This document shows positions 6,958 to 14,882 of a stretch of DNA of 35,398 nucleotides, piece after piece. Numbering within the stretch: position 1 is the first letter of the stretch; every line of letters starts with the position of its first letter. The notes beneath the pieces are model-generated. The model ran no database searches, was not told the origin of the DNA, and saw nothing but the letters and a program-made list of their open reading frames with translations. The stretch is from an uncultured bacterium (GTDB lineage: Bacteria > Verrucomicrobiota > Kiritimatiellia > CAIVKH01), in NCBI GenBank assembly GCA_903906425.1, contig CAIVKH010000331.1:1-35398 (forward strand). Direction: 5' to 3'. Both the position numbers and the translations under genes were made by a program.

Positions 6958-8399
6958 GTTTGTGTGCGGCGCTGGTGGTGTCGGGGTGTGTGGCGCCGAC
7001 GGGGGCGCGGCTGGGGAGGCCGGCGTGGGATTTCGGGCCGTTCGCGGCGGGGTTCGCGGATGTGGATGGTTCGCAGCACGCGACGGCGGCGGGGCCGTTT
7101 TTCGAGTCGGCGCGCGGGACGAACGGGGCGTCGCTGCTGGCGGTGCGGCCGTTCTATTCGAAGGCGACGCAGACGAATGATTTTCTGATGGAGAAGGATT
7201 TCGTCTGGCCGGTGGCGCAGAAGTGGGCGTTCAAGAATCAGTCGGTTTCGCGCTGCGGAATCTTCATGTCGTACAATCACGACACGGCGACGAATGATCC
7301 GCGGCGGCGGCTGTGGCTGCTGCCGTTCTGGTTCAGCGGGAAGGACGCGGGCGGGACGAATTATTGGGCGCTGTTTCCGTTGTACGGCAGCATCCACGAG
7401 TTCATCGGGCGGGATTCGATTGATTTTGTGGCGTGGCCGATCCGCTCGACGAGTACGCTGAATGATCTGAGGACGAGCAACTGGGTGTGGCCGTTTTATT
7501 CGGAGACCTCGACGAAGGACGGGCATATCCACCGGCACCGGCTGTTTCCGTTTTATGCGTATTCATTCCAGCGCGACGCGTTCACGAAGCGGTCGATCCT
7601 GTGGCCGGTCTGGACGAGCGTGCGGTATGAGTATCCGCAGGAGAAGGGCGGCGGCTGGATTCTCTGGCCGGTGTGCGGGCACCTGAAAACCGATCACGAA
7701 AAAACCGTCTGGGTTCTGCCGCCGTTTTTCCGGTTCACGAAGGGGAAGCTGATGAGCCGCTATTACTGCCCGTGGCCGTTCATCCAGATCGAGCGCGGGA
7801 AGGAATATCGCAAGACCTATGTCTGGCCGCTGTGGGGCCGCAAGCACGCCGGCAACGCGGACAGCGAGTTTGTCCTGTGGCCGTTTGTGTGGAACGACCA
7901 CATGGAGCGCGGCAAGTTCCACGATCATCTCGTGATGGTCGCGCCGGTGTACCGGCATTATGTGACGATGACGGAGGGCAGGGACGGCGGGCCGTCGAAC
8001 ATGACGGAGCATCTGGAAAAGGTCTGGCCGCTGATGAACTGGCATTTGAAGAACGGCACGGGCCGGATGCGCGCGCTGGATCTGTGGCCGATCGCCGACA
8101 ACGATCACGCGGACCGCGACTGGGCGCCGCTGTGGTCGCTCTATGACCGGAGCTGGCGCGATGAGGATTTGAACAGCCGGCTTTTGTGGGGCCTCTACCG
8201 GCACCAGCGGCGCGGCGGCGAGGCGAATTATGTTTCGATCTTTCCGCTGGTGTCGTGGCGGCGCGATGACGCGGACGCGCATATTCACGAATGGTCGCTG
8301 CTGAAGGGGCTGATCGGGCACGAGCGGACGGATCGTGGATATTCGTGGCGGTTGTTGTACTTTTTTCGCCTGGGGAATGAACAGGAGAAGCAGCCATAA
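6948..8399 (+). CDS. Lipoprotein with repeated WP motifs, unknown function
   Basis: A 483-residue protein. Starting at the ATG inside the palindrome gives a textbook lipoprotein signal, MIGSLCAALVVSGC with lipobox VSGC; any upstream start would read through both palindromes and bury the signal. The mature chain is rich in tryptophan and has about a dozen recurring WP or FPF/FPL motifs (VWP, LWPF, LFPF, WPLW) spaced at roughly 20-45 residues, each in a short hydrophobic strand followed by polar residues. This suggests a repeated beta-sheet fold, possibly a propeller or barrel, but I do not recognise the family. It probably faces the periplasm or outer membrane. It lies 50 bp upstream of mlaE in the same direction, so it may be co-transcribed with lipid-transport genes. 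Confidence 0.75.
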   Translation: MIGSLCAALVVSGCVAPTGARLGRPAWDFGPFAAGFADVDGSQHATAAGPFFESARGTNGASLLAVRPFYSKATQTNDFLMEKDFVWPVAQKWAFKNQSVSRCGIFMSYNHDTATNDPRRRLWLLPFWFSGKDAGGTNYWALFPLYGSIHEFIGRDSIDFVAWPIRSTSTLNDLRTSNWVWPFYSETSTKDGHIHRHRLFPFYAYSFQRDAFTKRSILWPVWTSVRYEYPQEKGGGWILWPVCGHLKTDHEKTVWVLPPFFRFTKGKLMSRYYCPWPFIQIERGKEYRKTYVWPLWGRKHAGNADSEFVLWPFVWNDHMERGKFHDHLVMVAPVYRHYVTMTEGRDGGPSNMTEHLEKVWPLMNWHLKNGTGRMRALDLWPIADNDHADRDWAPLWSLYDRSWRDEDLNSRLLWGLYRHQRRGGEANYVSIFPLVSWRRDDADAHIHEWSLLKGLIGHERTDRGYSWRLLYFFRLGNEQEKQP

Positions 8400-8449
8400 T
8401 CACGCGCGAACCAGAGTCGTTTGATCCGCCGCTGAATTTTTTCGCGCGC

Positions 8450-9211
8450 GTGGGCCGCGCCCTGCTGCTGTATTTTCGCAATACCGGCCGCTCGATGCTG
8501 ATGTTGTTCGAGGCGGCCTGGCACACGCGGACAATGTTCGCGCCGCGCATGATGAAGGAAATCTTCAACCAGATGTACACCTGCGGCATCAAGAGCCTCG
8601 GCGTCATCTCCGTGGTCGGCCTGTTCATCGGCATGATCCTCGCGCTGCAAACCGGACTCGAACTGCGGCGCTTCGGCATGCAGTCGAACATCGGCACGAC
8701 GGTGACGGTGGTCATGCTGCGCGAAATGGGGCCGTTCATGACGGCGCTGATCGTCGCGGCCAGCGTCGGCTCCGCCATCGCCGCGCAGCTCGGCACGATG
8801 GTGGTGAGCGAGGAAATTTCCGCGCTGGAGATCATGTCCATCAACCCGGTGCGCTTCCTGGTGATGCCGCGGCTGGTCGCGCTGACGGTGATGATGCCGC
8901 TGCTGACGGTGTACACGAACTTGATCGGCGTGCTGGGCGGGGCGATCGTCGGCGCGACGCAGCTGGAGGTTTCGTACACGGCGTATTTCGACAACGCGCT
9001 GCTCTACGCGGGGAACAAGGATTTGTACGTCGGCCTTTTCAAGGCGTGGCTTTTCGGCATCGTCATCACCACCGTCGCCTGCCACCAGGGCTTTTCGACG
9101 ACGGAAGGCGCGGTGGGCGTCGGCCAGGCCACGCGCCGCACGGTCGTCATCTCGTTTTTGACGATCCTGGTTTTCGGCTACATCGCGACACGGCTTTTCT
9201 ACAGCGACTGA
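8450..9211 (+). CDS. mlaE: MlaE-type ABC transporter permease
   Basis: A 253-residue inner-membrane permease (MlaE family, PF02405) that moves phospholipid between the inner membrane and the periplasmic MCE protein. It has an N-terminal amphipathic helix and five hydrophobic segments. Family motifs include VGLFIGMILALQ, LREMGPFMTALIVAASVGSAIAA (written in part) and the EISALEIM segment that contacts the ATPase. The start is uncertain: the frame is open back to the stop of the lipoprotein gene with no ATG, and GTG at 8450 is the first usual start codon. The gene belongs to an mlaE-mlaF-mlaD cluster; the mlaE/mlaF gap is 112 bp and contains a palindrome pair. Confidence 0.92.
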   Translation: MGRALLLYFRNTGRSMLMLFEAAWHTRTMFAPRMMKEIFNQMYTCGIKSLGVISVVGLFIGMILALQTGLELRRFGMQSNIGTTVTVVMLREMGPFMTALIVAASVGSAIAAQLGTMVVSEEISALEIMSINPVRFLVMPRLVALTVMMPLLTVYTNLIGVLGGAIVGATQLEVSYTAYFDNALLYAGNKDLYVGLFKAWLFGIVITTVACHQGFSTTEGAVGVGQATRRTVVISFLTILVFGYIATRLFYSD

Positions 9212-9253
9212 AAATGAAATTCCGAACGCCAGATGCCGAAGGCCGAACTGAAG

Positions 9254-9300
9254 TTCCAATGATTGGAAACTTGCGCAGCGGCAATTTCCAATCATTGGAG
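9254..9300. repeat. Paired 15-bp palindrome (site 3) between mlaE and mlaF
   Basis: TTCCAATGATTGGAA (9254-9268) and TTCCAATCATTGGAg (9286-9300), 32 bp apart, with centres G and C. It lies inside what is otherwise a compact co-directional operon, 24 bp before the mlaF start. Confidence 0.9.
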
Positions 9301-9323
9301 CTTTTCGTTTGCGGAGGCCGCCC

Positions 9324-10088
9324 ATGATGATCCGCTTCGAACATGTCACCAAGCGGCTGGGCCGGCGGAATGTGCTGGATGATTGCTCGTTCGAAGTCGA
9401 GAAGGGCGAGACGTTCGTCATCGTCGGATTTTCCGGCGCGGGAAAGAGCGTCACGCTCAAACACATGGTCCGCCTGCTCACGCCGGATCGCGGCCACGTG
9501 TGGGTGGGCGACGACCTCGTCAGCGAGGCGCGGGGCAAGGATCTCGAAAGAATCCGCTCGCGTTTCGGCTATCTCTTCCAGAGCGGCGCGCTGCTGCAAT
9601 GGCTCGATGTCGGTCAAAATGTCGGCCTGCCGTTGCGCGAACATACGAACATGAGCGATGCGGAAATCGACGCGCTCGCGATGGAAAAACTGAAGCTCGT
9701 GAATCTCGAAGAGGCGTGGGACAAGATGCCCGACAGCATCTCCGGCGGCATGCGCAAGCGCGTCGCGCTGGCCCGATCGCTCATCACGAAGCCCGAAATC
9801 ATCCTGTACGACGAGCCGACCTCGGGCCTCGATCCGGTGACATCGCGGCAGATCGACAAGCTCATCGACGACACGCGAAAACAAACCGGCGTGACGAGCA
9901 TCGTCGTGACGCACGACCTGCACAGCGCGCTGGCCATCGGCACGCGCATCGCCGTGCTTTATGAAGGACAGATCGTCGAGCTTTCCGCGCCGAAAGATTT
10001 CGTGAGGTCAACGAATCCTGTCGTGCAGAGTTTTCTGGAAGCGCAATACCTCGCCAAGCCGGCGGAGGGGGAGAAGGTCGCAATATGA
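9324..10088 (+). CDS. mlaF: MlaF-type ABC transporter ATPase
   Basis: A 254-residue cytoplasmic ATPase that powers MlaE. Walker A is GFSGAGKS (35-42), the Q-loop is LFQSGAL (84-90), the signature is SGGMRKR (140-146), Walker B is IILYDEPTSGLD with D163/E164, and the switch histidine is in VTHDLHS. The SGAL after the Q-loop is characteristic of the Mla/Ttg2A group. The ATG at 9324 follows GGAGG (9313-9317) by six bases; a second ATG comes directly after it. The stop overlaps the mlaD start as ATGA (10085-10088), indicating translational coupling. Confidence 0.95.
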   Translation: MMIRFEHVTKRLGRRNVLDDCSFEVEKGETFVIVGFSGAGKSVTLKHMVRLLTPDRGHVWVGDDLVSEARGKDLERIRSRFGYLFQSGALLQWLDVGQNVGLPLREHTNMSDAEIDALAMEKLKLVNLEEAWDKMPDSISGGMRKRVALARSLITKPEIILYDEPTSGLDPVTSRQIDKLIDDTRKQTGVTSIVVTHDLHSALAIGTRIAVLYEGQIVELSAPKDFVRSTNPVVQSFLEAQYLAKPAEGEKVAI

Positions 10089-11155
10089 AAAGAACACGTC
10101 TTCAACAAACATCCCTGGAGATCACAGTCGGCGCCTTTGTGCTGATGGTGATCCTCGTCCTCGGCTATTTCACGATCCTGCTCAGCCCGACCCTGGGCAA
10201 GGCGACCCACGACATACGGGTCGAATTCGAAAACGTCACCGGGCTCCTCAAGGGAGACAAGGTCTATCTGCAAGGCGTGGACATCGGCCGCGTGAAGCAG
10301 ATGGAAATGGTGAAACAGAGGGTCATCGTGACGATGACCATCCGTTATCCGCTGGAGTTGCACGAAGGCTACAAAATCTCCGTCGAAGCCTCCTCCGTCC
10401 TGGGCGGCCGCTACGTCAGCATCAACGAGGGCAAACTCGACAAGCCCGCGATCCCGCCGGGCATGAAGATCGTCGGCACGCAGCCGATCGACTTCATCGG
10501 CGAGGCGTCCGAGACCGTCAAGGCCATCCGCGAGTCCCTCGAAGGCGGCGGCATCCTGGCCAATCTCACCAACGCTATCGCCGATTTTCGCGTCGTCGCC
10601 AATGATCTGAAGGAAGGCCGCGGCACGCTCGGCAAACTCATCAAGGACGACGAGGCCTACAACAAGCTCATTGCCGTCGAGACCAACCTCGTCGGCATCA
10701 CGGACAAGATCAACCATGGCGAAGGCACGCTTGGGAAACTCCTCAACGACGAATCCGTGTACACGAACATCCTGGCCATCACCGAAAAACTCGATAAAGG
10801 CCAGGGCACGCTCGGCAAGCTGATCAACGACGACTCCGTCTATACCAACCTCCAGGCCATCGCCTCGAACGTGAAGGAAATCAGCGCCCGCCTCGAATCC
10901 GGCCAGGGCATGCTCGGAAAACTTCTCTCCACCAACGACACGCTCTATGCCGAGCTCACCGGCGCCGCCTCCAACATCAACGTCATCGCGCAGAACATCA
11001 AGGACGGCAAGGGAACCATCGGCAAGCTCGTCAACGACGAGGAAGTTTACAAGGAGCTGCGCAGCATGATCGGCGAAGTCCGCGCCGCCGTTGACGACAT
11101 GCGCGAAACCTCGCCCGTCGCCTCCTTCAGCAGCGTCTTCATCGGCTCGTTCTGA
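10085..11155 (+). CDS. mlaD: MCE-domain lipid transport protein MlaD, with GTLGKL repeats
   Basis: A 356-residue protein with an N-terminal anchor (about residues 12-33) and a single MCE domain (about 43-118, including VTGLLKGDKVYLQGV and the SSVLGGRYVSI strand). MlaD forms a periplasmic hexameric ring that passes phospholipids to or from MlaE. After the MCE domain come five copies of a motif of the type G-x-G-T-L-G-K-L-x-x-D-x-x-x-Y-x-x-L (starting near residues 178, 212, 239, 273 and 308), separated by 27-35 residues with predicted helix; E. coli MlaD lacks this tail, while longer MCE proteins of PVC and Bacteroidetes-type bacteria often have it. It could form a helical needle or bind cell wall. 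It ends 4 bp from the stop of the convergent gene. Confidence 0.92.
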   Translation: MKRTRLQQTSLEITVGAFVLMVILVLGYFTILLSPTLGKATHDIRVEFENVTGLLKGDKVYLQGVDIGRVKQMEMVKQRVIVTMTIRYPLELHEGYKISVEASSVLGGRYVSINEGKLDKPAIPPGMKIVGTQPIDFIGEASETVKAIRESLEGGGILANLTNAIADFRVVANDLKEGRGTLGKLIKDDEAYNKLIAVETNLVGITDKINHGEGTLGKLLNDESVYTNILAITEKLDKGQGTLGKLINDDSVYTNLQAIASNVKEISARLESGQGMLGKLLSTNDTLYAELTGAASNINVIAQNIKDGKGTIGKLVNDEEVYKELRSMIGEVRAAVDDMRETSPVASFSSVFIGSF

Positions 11156-11159
11156 TTCC

Positions 11160-11864
11160 TCACGCCGGCTCGGTTTCGCACCGCGCGACCCGCCGCTGGA
11201 TCAGCTCGGTGATGATCGAGGCCATCTCCTGCATGTCCATCGTGTCGGCATTCAGGATCGCGTCATAGTTCAGCGGATCGTTGATGTCCTTGTTGAAATA
11301 ATCGTAGATGAGCTTTGTCCGCTCGGCGTCCTGCTGCTTGATCGCCCGGATGGCCGCGTCGCGTTTCACCTCAAGCAGCTGCATCATGTTGGTGATCCGC
11401 GTTTCCATCCCCGCCACCAGCCTCACGCGCACGCCCAGCGGCAGCCCCGCCGTCACGCAGTTGCCCGCCCGCCCGATGATCACGACCTTCCCGATCGCCG
11501 CCAGCCCGCGCACGATCTCGAAAATCCGCTTGAACATCTTGTACTGCCGCGCCGTCCCGAAAACGATGTCCTCGACCACCTGCGTGATCTCCGAGCGGTA
11601 GCGCTCCGCCAGCAGTTCCTCAAACGACACCGACATCTCCGGATCCTGCGCGATCACCATGCACAGCTTGTGGTCGAAGACTTCCCAGCCCGTGCCGGAC
11701 TCCTCCGGCAGCGCCGTCTCCACCGCGCGCACAATCTCCCGCGCCAGCGTATGCCCGCCCGCCCCCGCCTGCCGCGAAATCGTCACGAACGGAAAACACG
11801 GCGACTCGCCGTCGAAGCTCCTGCGACTCTTCAGATATTTCTTCAGAATCTTGATGTGATCCAT
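11160..11864 (-). CDS. Cytidylate kinase-like family protein
   Basis: A 234-residue protein matching the plan of the cytidylate kinase-like family (PF13189): FVTISRQAGAGG as an N-terminal P-loop-like segment near residues 26-37, a central E-x-x-x-x-x-I-R-G/GKVVIIGRAGN strand, and the RVRLVAGMETR segment in the lid/base-binding area. It is not the canonical Cmk of the CTP pathway; family members are presumed nucleotide kinases with unproven substrates. The ATG start is preceded by GAGGG. It converges with mlaD (4 bp between stops) and diverges from the small secreted protein gene, with palindrome site 4 in the divergent gap. Confidence 0.85.
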   Translation of the reverse strand: MDHIKILKKYLKSRRSFDGESPCFPFVTISRQAGAGGHTLAREIVRAVETALPEESGTGWEVFDHKLCMVIAQDPEMSVSFEELLAERYRSEITQVVEDIVFGTARQYKMFKRIFEIVRGLAAIGKVVIIGRAGNCVTAGLPLGVRVRLVAGMETRITNMMQLLEVKRDAAIRAIKQQDAERTKLIYDYFNKDINDPLNYDAILNADTMDMQEMASIITELIQRRVARCETEPA

Positions 11865-11985
11865 GGCATCACCCTCGCCTTTCCAATCTTATTTTTCCCA
11901 CCAAACGCCCCGTTTGAAAAGCCGAAACCGCCGCCTCGCCCGCAGTCCGCCGCGCCGGCCGGACCGCCCGCGCCGCAGCGCGAAC

Positions 11986-12032
11986 TTCCAATGGTTGGAA
12001 AAAGCGGCTTCCCTTTTTTCCAATCATTGGAA
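11986..12032. repeat. Paired 15-bp palindrome (site 4)
   Basis: TTCCAATGGTTGGAA (11986-12000, one base off the consensus) and TTCCAATCATTGGAA (12018-12032), 32 bp apart, with centres G and C. The off-consensus base would give a G-T wobble in the long stem. Divergent gap. Confidence 0.9.
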
Positions 12033-12061
12033 ATATGCGCACCCACCGAGGAACACTGCCG

Positions 12062-12376
12062 ATGAAAAACAGAAAACGCCCCTTCGCCGCCGCGCTCGCC
12101 GCCATCCTGCTCGCCTCCGCCGTGCCCGCACGCGCATCCAGCGACGCCGCGACGTTTCTTTTCGGACTGTTCGGCATCGTGCTCGGCACGCTCGGCTATG
12201 TCGCCTACCAGACCGACACCGGCAAGGACTTCAAGCCCTACCACGCCCCAGACCAGACCGATCGCGACAAAAAGAAAGACGGCGCCCGCATCGAAATTGT
12301 GCCGCCGCCAACGCGCGATGACGAGGCGCGGCCCGCTGAACTCGCCGCTGGCATCGCCCTCTGCAAAAAATTCTGA
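12062..12376 (+). CDS. Small exported protein of unknown function
   Basis: A 104-residue protein. The ATG at 12062 is chosen because it begins a clear signal peptide (MKNRKRPFAAALAAILLASA, cleavage likely after PARA near residue 25); GAGG at 12048-12051 is a rather distant ribosome site. A second hydrophobic segment (about 32-49, FLFGLFGIVLGTLGYVAY) probably anchors the mature protein. The C-terminal half is charged (TDRDKKKDGARIEIVPPP). No family is recognised. It converges on the response regulator gene with only 20 bp between stops. Confidence 0.6.
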   Translation: MKNRKRPFAAALAAILLASAVPARASSDAATFLFGLFGIVLGTLGYVAYQTDTGKDFKPYHAPDQTDRDKKKDGARIEIVPPPTRDDEARPAELAAGIALCKKF

Positions 12377-12396
12377 CCGCCGTTTTGCGCCGCTAG

Positions 12397-13113
12397 TCAG
12401 GCCTTCGGCTTCGCCGGCCGGAACCGGTAGCCGACGCCGTGGACCGTTACGATCACCCGCGGATCATCCGGGTCGGATTCGATCTTCTTTCGAAGCTGCG
12501 CGACGTGCTGGTCCAGCGTCCGCGTCGTGCCCAGATAATCCACGCCCCAGGCCGCGTTCAGCAGATCATCGCGGCTCAGCACCTCGTCCGGATGCGACGC
12601 GAAAACCTCCAGCAGCTTCAGTTCGCGCGCCGTCAGCGATTGCACTTTGCGGTTCAAAGTGACTTCAAATTTCTTCCGGTTCACCCGCGCCGGGCCGATG
12701 TCAAATTCGTCGGGCAGGTGATTCTTCGCAGGCGCGTTCGTGCCGCGGCTGCGCCGCAGCGCCGCCGCGACGCGCGCCAGCAGCTCGCGCACGCCGAACG
12801 GCTTCGTGATGTAATCGTCCGCGCCCAGTTCGAGGCCGACCACCTTGTCAATCTCCTCGCCCTTCGCCGTCAGCATCAGGATCGGCAGCGTCGCGCCGCG
12901 CTTGCGAAGCTCGCGGCAGACGTCGTAGCCGCTGACCTCCGGCATCATGATGTCCAGCAGCACCAGATCAAACTTGTCCTGCCCGAACAGCGAAAGCCCC
13001 TGCCGGCCGTTCGACGCACCGACCGGCTCGTAGCCCTCGCTCTCCAGGGCGTCGAGCAGGCCCGTGCGGATATTTTTGTCGTCCTCGACCACCAGAATTT
13101 TCCCGCGGCTCAT
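12397..13113 (-). CDS. OmpR/PhoB-type response regulator
   Basis: A 238-residue two-component regulator. The receiver domain (about 4-118) has the acidic pocket ED11-D12, phosphoacceptor D54 (VLLDIMMP), T82 and K104 (TKPF). The C-terminal winged helix (about 140-233) has the usual LTARELKLLEVFASHP, LLNAAWG, TRTLDQHVAQLRKK and GVGYRF segments, so it binds DNA as a phosphorylation-dependent dimer. Its ATG overlaps the end of the kinase gene upstream (ATGA, 13110-13113), so the pair is translationally coupled and almost certainly cognate. The stimulus and target genes cannot be read from the sequence. Confidence 0.95.
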   Translation of the reverse strand: MSRGKILVVEDDKNIRTGLLDALESEGYEPVGASNGRQGLSLFGQDKFDLVLLDIMMPEVSGYDVCRELRKRGATLPILMLTAKGEEIDKVVGLELGADDYITKPFGVRELLARVAAALRRSRGTNAPAKNHLPDEFDIGPARVNRKKFEVTLNRKVQSLTARELKLLEVFASHPDEVLSRDDLLNAAWGVDYLGTTRTLDQHVAQLRKKIESDPDDPRVIVTVHGVGYRFRPAKPKA

Positions 13114-14771
13114 GTTGGCTCTCCCGGCAAAATCACGACGAACCTCGCGCCACCGGATTCGGCAGGCTCGTAAATCAAATCACCGCCCTGATCGCGAAGC
13201 AGCCGGCGCGAAATGCTCAGGCCGAGACCGAAGCCCGCGACCTTCGCCGTCAGCGAATCGTCCGCGCGATGGAATTGCTGGAACAATTTTTCGCGATGTC
13301 CGGCCGGCACGCCCGGCCCCGCATCCTCGATTGCCAACTTCCACGAAGTTTCACTGCGTGCGAGCCGGACGGACAACTTGCCGCCGCCCGCCGCATATTT
13401 GATCGCGTTGTCGATGAGGTTCAGCAGGCACTGCGAGAACGCGTCGCGATCCAGCTTCGCGAACGCGGGTTCGTCTCGATATTCCGTCGCCTGCGCAAGC
13501 CCGGCTTCGCGCAGGCGATCGGCCTGCGAGTCGAGGACTTCGCGCGCGGCGGCGGCGATGTCGAGCCGCTCGGCCTGATATTTCTTGCGGCCCTGTTCGA
13601 GCCGGCTGAAATCGAGGACGTTGTTGACCAGCCGCGTCAGTCGCTGGCTTTCGCGCGTGATCGTTTCGAGATAGCCGCGTCGCTTTTCGTCCGTCGCGAC
13701 ACGGCCCTCGGCGAGCATTTCCGAATACATCCTGATCGTCGTCAGCGGCGTTTTCAATTCGTGCGAGACGTTCGAAACGAAGCTGGTCCGCTGCTGCGCT
13801 TCGCGCAGATTCCGCCGCGCCTGCAGGAGCAGCAGCGAGCCGCCGGATAGAATCGCGATGACAAATGCGCCGACGAGCAGCGCGGAGACGACCGCGAAAC
13901 TTCGGGCCGCGGCCGCCGGCGGCGCTCCGAAAATCGCGACCTGCCAGTGCGGCAGTTGCGGGCTCAGCGAAACGGCGACGCGCGGCTTCATGCCCTTCGT
14001 GATTTCCGTTCCGCCGCGCTGGGTGAAAACATTGCCGCTGCCATCGAGGATCGCGCTGACGAATCCGTTCGCGGGCCGGTCGGCGAAGGCGGCGCCGATC
14101 CGCGAGAGCAGCGCAGCCATTTCGATTTCGACGCCGGAGACCGTCCGCCCGTCATCGCTTCGCAGCCAGCCGAGCAGATGAAGTTCGTCCTGCCAGTACC
14201 ACGCCAGCCAGCCGCTGTCCGGACCGGCCGCGGGCATCTGCAAAGCTCCCTGCTGCAGCACCTGCGCGCCGGCCTGCTGCTTCACGTTGTAGCTCACCTT
14301 CGACATCGCCCGGAATTGCTGGCGCGGACTCGCGAGTTGCTGCTGGCTTTCGACCGGCGGCGCGGACGGCCACGGCGCACGGCCCGCAAACAGATCGGCG
14401 TAGCGGTGAACGAACGCAGATTGTTCGTCGGTGATTCCATCTGCTTCGTTCGGGATTTCGAGATGTTTTTGCGCGGCATTCCAGACGAATACATTTCGAA
14501 TCAGCGGATTCGCGCGCTCCCAATCGCGGAGCGCACCGACAAGGTTTGTCGCCGGGATTTCGCGCAGCGACGCGATGAGCCCGTCCTTCGCTTCGTCAAC
14601 GCTCAGCGCGATTTCGTCGGCCAGCACGCGCGCCTTGTTTTGCAGCGCGGCGGTTTCCGCCAGCGCGAGCCGCTCGCCCTCGTGCCGCAGCAAACGCAGC
14701 ATGAAAATTCCCGCGCCGAGCGTCGGCACGAGCAGCAGCAGCCAGTATAAAATGATGGCGCGGGATTTCAT
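13110..14771 (-). CDS. Membrane sensor histidine kinase
   Basis: A 553-residue kinase. The ATG at 14771 starts right before the first membrane segment (MKSRAIILYWLLLLVPTLGA). A periplasmic sensor region of about 270 residues with no recognised domain follows, then a second membrane helix (about 291-317), the dimerisation/phosphoacceptor helix with His337 (SNVSHELKTPL) and the ATPase domain with N-box NLIDNAIKY, G1 DAGPGVP and G2 GFGLGLSI. It phosphorylates the response regulator whose gene overlaps its 3' end by 4 bp. An in-frame extension upstream of 14771 would run into palindrome site 5 and is unlikely to be translated. Confidence 0.93.
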   Translation of the reverse strand: MKSRAIILYWLLLLVPTLGAGIFMLRLLRHEGERLALAETAALQNKARVLADEIALSVDEAKDGLIASLREIPATNLVGALRDWERANPLIRNVFVWNAAQKHLEIPNEADGITDEQSAFVHRYADLFAGRAPWPSAPPVESQQQLASPRQQFRAMSKVSYNVKQQAGAQVLQQGALQMPAAGPDSGWLAWYWQDELHLLGWLRSDDGRTVSGVEIEMAALLSRIGAAFADRPANGFVSAILDGSGNVFTQRGGTEITKGMKPRVAVSLSPQLPHWQVAIFGAPPAAAARSFAVVSALLVGAFVIAILSGGSLLLLQARRNLREAQQRTSFVSNVSHELKTPLTTIRMYSEMLAEGRVATDEKRRGYLETITRESQRLTRLVNNVLDFSRLEQGRKKYQAERLDIAAAAREVLDSQADRLREAGLAQATEYRDEPAFAKLDRDAFSQCLLNLIDNAIKYAAGGGKLSVRLARSETSWKLAIEDAGPGVPAGHREKLFQQFHRADDSLTAKVAGFGLGLSISRRLLRDQGGDLIYEPAESGGARFVVILPGEPT

Positions 14772-14826
14772 GACGCGGCGATTGAAACCACGGAACGCGG
14801 GGAATACACGGAAATAATTTGCCAGT

Positions 14827-14873
14827 TTCCAATCATTGAAAAATGCGCCGGCGCAAATTTCCAATGATTGGAA
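14827..14873. repeat. Paired 15-bp palindrome (site 5)
   Basis: TTCCAATCATTGaAA (14827-14841, one substitution) and TTCCAATGATTGGAA (14859-14873), 32 bp apart, with centres C and G. It lies between the VWA gene stop and the kinase start, both on the minus strand. Confidence 0.88.
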
Positions 14874-14882
14874 GTTGCGAAC

